Part shown: positions 9,260 through 11,292 of the stretch, piece by piece | How the letters are laid out: each line of letters starts with the position of its first letter | How positions within the stretch are numbered: the stretch's first letter is position 1 | NCBI GenBank assembly: GCA_023389425.1 | Contig: JAEWEK010000246.1 | Coordinates: forward strand, 1 to 11,292 | Length of the DNA stretch: 11,292 nt | Source of the DNA: Pseudomonadota bacterium | GTDB lineage: Bacteria; Pseudomonadota; Gammaproteobacteria; Burkholderiales; Burkholderiaceae_D | Direction of reading: 5' to 3' | The notes under the pieces: generated by a model | The model's input: only the letters and a program-made list of their open reading frames with translations | The model's database searches: none | What the model was told of the DNA's origin: nothing | Program-made: the position numbers and the translations under genes

Positions 9260-9820
9260 ATGAGCCAGCCACTCCAGATCGACACGCCGCGCACCCGGAT
9301 CACCGTCCTGTCCGCCGATGACGCCGCGCTGCTGCGCGACTATCGCGAACGCAACCGCAACCATCTGGCGCCATGGGAAACCACGCGCGGCGCCGAGTAC
9401 TACACGCTGGAAAGCGCTGCCGCCCGTATCGCGCAGATGCAGGCGGAGACCGCGGCCGGCAGCGCCCTCCATCTTGCCGCCCTCGACCGCGCCGATGGGC
9501 GGGTGGTAGCGCTGTGCAACTTCACCAATATCGTACGCGGGCCATTCCAGGCCTGCCACCTGGGCTTTTCCGTCGACCAGGCGCTGGAGGGCGCCGGCCT
9601 GATGGCCGAGGTCGCCGGCGCCTGCATCAACCACGTATTCGACCGGCTGGGACTGCACCGCATCATGGCCGCCCACATGCCGCGCAACGAGCGCAGCGCC
9701 GGCCTGCTCGCGCGCCTCGGCTTCGAACGCGAAGGCTACGCCCGCTCCTATTTGCACATTAATGGCCAGTGGGAAGACATGGTGCTCATGTCCCTGATCG
9801 ACGAGCGTCCCGGCGCCTGA
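9260..9820 (+). CDS. rimJ: GNAT acetyltransferase, RimJ-type
   Basis: 186 residues from the ATG at 9260. An upstream in-frame ATG at 9197 would add 21 arginine- and proline-rich residues not typical of the family. RimJ transfers acetyl from acetyl-CoA to the N-terminal alanine of ribosomal protein S5; relatives also modify other N-termini. Segments resembling E. coli RimJ as I recall it: NFTNIVRGPFQACHLG (87-102), the acetyl-CoA loop QALEGAGLM (107-115), HRIMAAHMPRNERS (133-146), LLARLGFEREGYA (149-161) and INGQWED (167-173). The length matches the roughly 190-residue family. There is no Shine-Dalgarno and CATAAT lies just ahead, so the mRNA may be leaderless. It stands alone between a divergent small gene and the promoter of the CAP gene. 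The assignment to RimJ rather than a generic GNAT is likely but rests on motif recall. Confidence 0.85.
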   Translation: MSQPLQIDTPRTRITVLSADDAALLRDYRERNRNHLAPWETTRGAEYYTLESAAARIAQMQAETAAGSALHLAALDRADGRVVALCNFTNIVRGPFQACHLGFSVDQALEGAGLMAEVAGACINHVFDRLGLHRIMAAHMPRNERSAGLLARLGFEREGYARSYLHINGQWEDMVLMSLIDERPGA

Positions 9821-9825
9821 TCGGC

Positions 9826-9853
9826 TTGCCGGCCGGCCGACGCCGCCTATACT
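9826..9853 (+). promoter_or_regulatory. Promoter of the CAP-domain gene
   Basis: TTGCCG (9826-9831), a 16-nt spacer and TATACT (9848-9853) lie just after the rimJ stop. The preceding C gives CTATACT, also the preferred -10 of stationary-phase sigma-38. A second -10-like TATGAT (9876-9881) is closer to the gene but lacks a -35. Confidence 0.55.
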
Positions 9854-9911
9854 GGATGCTGAAGGGCTATTCCGGTATGATCCTTCGGCCATGTATTTAC
9901 ACCTGCCACCC

Positions 9912-10769
9912 ATGAAGCTGACGCAAGGTGCCGCCATCCTGGCGACGGGACTGGCGGCGGCGGGCCTTCACGCGCAGCCGTCATCGGATGCGCGCGACCT
10001 GGTCCGCCTGGTGAACGCCTACCGCGCCACGCCCGGCATGTGCCAGGGCCGTCCGAAAGCGACGCTGGCGCCGCTGCAGCCGGAGCGCGCGCTGGCGCGC
10101 CTGCGCATCACCACCGGCACCATGATCGAGCAGACGCTGGAAGACAGCGGCTATCCGGTCGAACGCGCCGGCTCGATCAGCGTCACCGGGCCGGCCGATG
10201 CCGACACCGCCTTCGCCCAGATGGAGCAGCGCTACTGCACCGTGCTGCTCGACCGCGGTTACAGCGCCGTCGGCGCCCAGCACAATGGCGACGAATGGCG
10301 GCTGGTGCTGGCGCGGCCGCTGGTGCGTGTGCGTCTGGGCAGCGAGCGGGAAGCAGGCGACCGCATCCTCGACGCCGTCAACGCCGCCCGCGCGGCCGGC
10401 CAGACCTGCGGCGAGCGCCATTTCGATCCGGCGCCGCCGCTGCGCTGGAACCCCTTGCTGGCCGAGGCCGCGCTCGATCACAGCCAGGACATGGCGCGCT
10501 TTCGCTATTTCAATCACACCGGCTCGGACGGCACGGCGGTCGGCGACCGCGCCACCAAGGCCGGCTACGCCTGGCGCCGGGTCGGCGAGAACATCGCGTC
10601 CGGCATCCGCACGCCCGATGAAGCGGTGGCCGGCTGGCTGCAAAGCCCGGGACACTGCGCCAACATCATGGGACCTGCCTTCACCGAAATGGGGGTCGCC
10701 TACGCCCTCAACCCCAACAGCAAGACCGGCACCGCTTACTGGACCCAGGTGTTCGGCACGCCGCGCTGA
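9912..10769 (+). CDS. Secreted CAP/SCP-domain protein with an N-terminal degenerate CAP-like half
   Basis: 285 residues from the ATG at 9912, chosen because a signal peptide follows directly (MKLTQGAAILATGLAAAGLHAQ). The ATG at 9891 would add MYLHLPP before it; neither start has a clear Shine-Dalgarno. The C-terminal half (about 150-285) is a complete bacterial CAP domain: AVNAAR, LLAEAALDHSQDM, FNHTGSDG, GENIASG, SPGHCANIM and YWTQVFG. Its presumed cavity residues are His190, His202, Glu226 and His248. The N-terminal half (about 28-136) seems to repeat the layout (LVNAYRA, LEDSGYPVERAGSIS, GYSAVGAQ, WRLVLARP) but lacks the histidines and glutamate. CAP proteins are secreted with mixed roles, including lipid binding and cell-wall or protease-like functions, so none is assigned. 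The downstream amidohydrolase starts 68 nt later on the same strand and may be co-transcribed. Confidence 0.88.
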   Translation: MKLTQGAAILATGLAAAGLHAQPSSDARDLVRLVNAYRATPGMCQGRPKATLAPLQPERALARLRITTGTMIEQTLEDSGYPVERAGSISVTGPADADTAFAQMEQRYCTVLLDRGYSAVGAQHNGDEWRLVLARPLVRVRLGSEREAGDRILDAVNAARAAGQTCGERHFDPAPPLRWNPLLAEAALDHSQDMARFRYFNHTGSDGTAVGDRATKAGYAWRRVGENIASGIRTPDEAVAGWLQSPGHCANIMGPAFTEMGVAYALNPNSKTGTAYWTQVFGTPR

Positions 10770-10837
10770 TCCGCGCCGCTGTTGCCTTGCCGGATATTCC
10801 ATGCCAGCATGACGCACTCGACAATCAGGAGAAGGCC

Positions 10838-11292
10838 ATGGTGCGCATTCGCGGCAAAGTGATGGTGATGGCGCTCGCCATCTGTGGCGCGGCGCAGGCG
10901 CAGGCGCCCTCGGCCGAGGTTCGCAAATTCCTCAAGTACGACCAGCCGCTGATCGCGCTGACCCACGTGCGCGTAATCGACGGCACCGGCGGCCCGGCGC
11001 AGGAAGACCGCACCGTCGTGCTGCGCAACGGCCGCATCGAAGCGGTGACCGACGCGAAGGTGGCGCCGCCCCACGGGGCGCTGGTGGTTCCGCTCGAAGG
11101 CCACAGCGTGATGCCGGGCCTGGTCGGCATGCACAACCACCTCATGTACACCGCATCGCTGAACCAGGACGAGGAAGGCCACCTGCCGCCGCCGGGTTTC
11201 CTGGTCACCGAGCTGGCGTTCAGCGCGCCGCGCCTGTACCTGGCGGCCGGCGTGACGACCATGCGAACCACCGGCAGCATCGAGCCCTACAC
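10838..11292 (+). CDS. Secreted amidohydrolase-family protein, N-terminal part
   Basis: About 151 codons before the window edge. A signal peptide covers residues 1-22 (hydrophobic MVMALAICGAAQAQ before AP). The visible part is the small beta-sandwich of the amidohydrolase superfamily (LTHVRVIDGTGG, TVVLRNGRIEAV) and the entry to the TIM barrel: VMPGLVGMHNHL, with metal ligands His99 and His101, then LYLAAGVTTMRTTG. This arrangement is typical of imidazolonepropionase-like, prolidase-like or cyclic-imide hydrolases, which cannot be separated without the C-terminal metal ligands. AGGAG (10827-10831) lies 6 nt before the ATG, which fixes the start. It follows the CAP gene by 68 nt on the same strand with no visible terminator between. 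Full family members are about 430-480 residues, so two thirds are missing. No frameshift is seen. Confidence 0.87.
   Translation, partial: MVRIRGKVMVMALAICGAAQAQAPSAEVRKFLKYDQPLIALTHVRVIDGTGGPAQEDRTVVLRNGRIEAVTDAKVAPPHGALVVPLEGHSVMPGLVGMHNHLMYTASLNQDEEGHLPPPGFLVTELAFSAPRLYLAAGVTTMRTTGSIEPY

Noticed and set aside
9821..9840. TCGGC/GCCGA stem just after rimJ, considered as a terminator
   Set aside because: Short, no T-run, and it overlaps the -35 box of the CAP gene promoter.
9107..9937. Minus-strand open frame opposite rimJ, and a similar one at 9981-10817 opposite the CAP gene
   Set aside because: Both mirror genes with clear family motifs; their products are Arg/Ala/Gly-rich with no supporting ribosome-binding site.

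Overview
The window looks like chromosomal DNA from a GC-rich Gram-negative betaproteobacterium, most plausibly an Oxalobacteraceae member such as Massilia or Duganella. This is inferred from the strong GC bias at third codon positions, a receptor of the Xanthomonas/Caulobacter carbohydrate TonB type, a large soluble multi-PAS hybrid kinase and a RimJ-type acetyltransferase. No mobile element, tRNA, rRNA or CRISPR array was seen.

Left part (1-5770, minus strand): a glycan-utilisation operon read right to left. A promoter near 5742-5770 drives a 1037-residue TonB-dependent receptor. Next come two tandem RNA hairpins, then a flavin-dependent 'tryptophan halogenase' family protein. Its stop overlaps by 4 nt the start of an exported GH2 beta-mannosidase that runs off the left edge. 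The receptor would import a mannose-containing oligosaccharide and the mannosidase would trim it. The halogenase is the puzzling member: its catalytic motifs are intact, but no indole substrate is evident.

Middle (5642-6001): a 360-bp divergent regulatory region. It holds an AT-rich core with a perfect 13-bp palindrome, AAACTT repeats and the receptor promoter, and then a GC-rich part with inverted repeats ahead of the kinase gene. The kinase (6002-8986, plus) has five PAS-type segments, HisKA, HATPase and a C-terminal receiver that has lost its phosphorylation residues. No response regulator is encoded nearby.

Right part (8987-11292): a 25-residue single-pass membrane protein on the minus strand (9037-9114), with its own Shine-Dalgarno and a textbook intrinsic terminator. 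Then on the plus strand come rimJ, a secreted protein with one intact and one apparently degenerate CAP/SCP domain, and the start of a secreted amidohydrolase cut by the window edge.

The observations most worth following up are the halogenase inside a mannoside operon, the dead receiver of the kinase, the tiny membrane protein and the degenerate tandem CAP protein.
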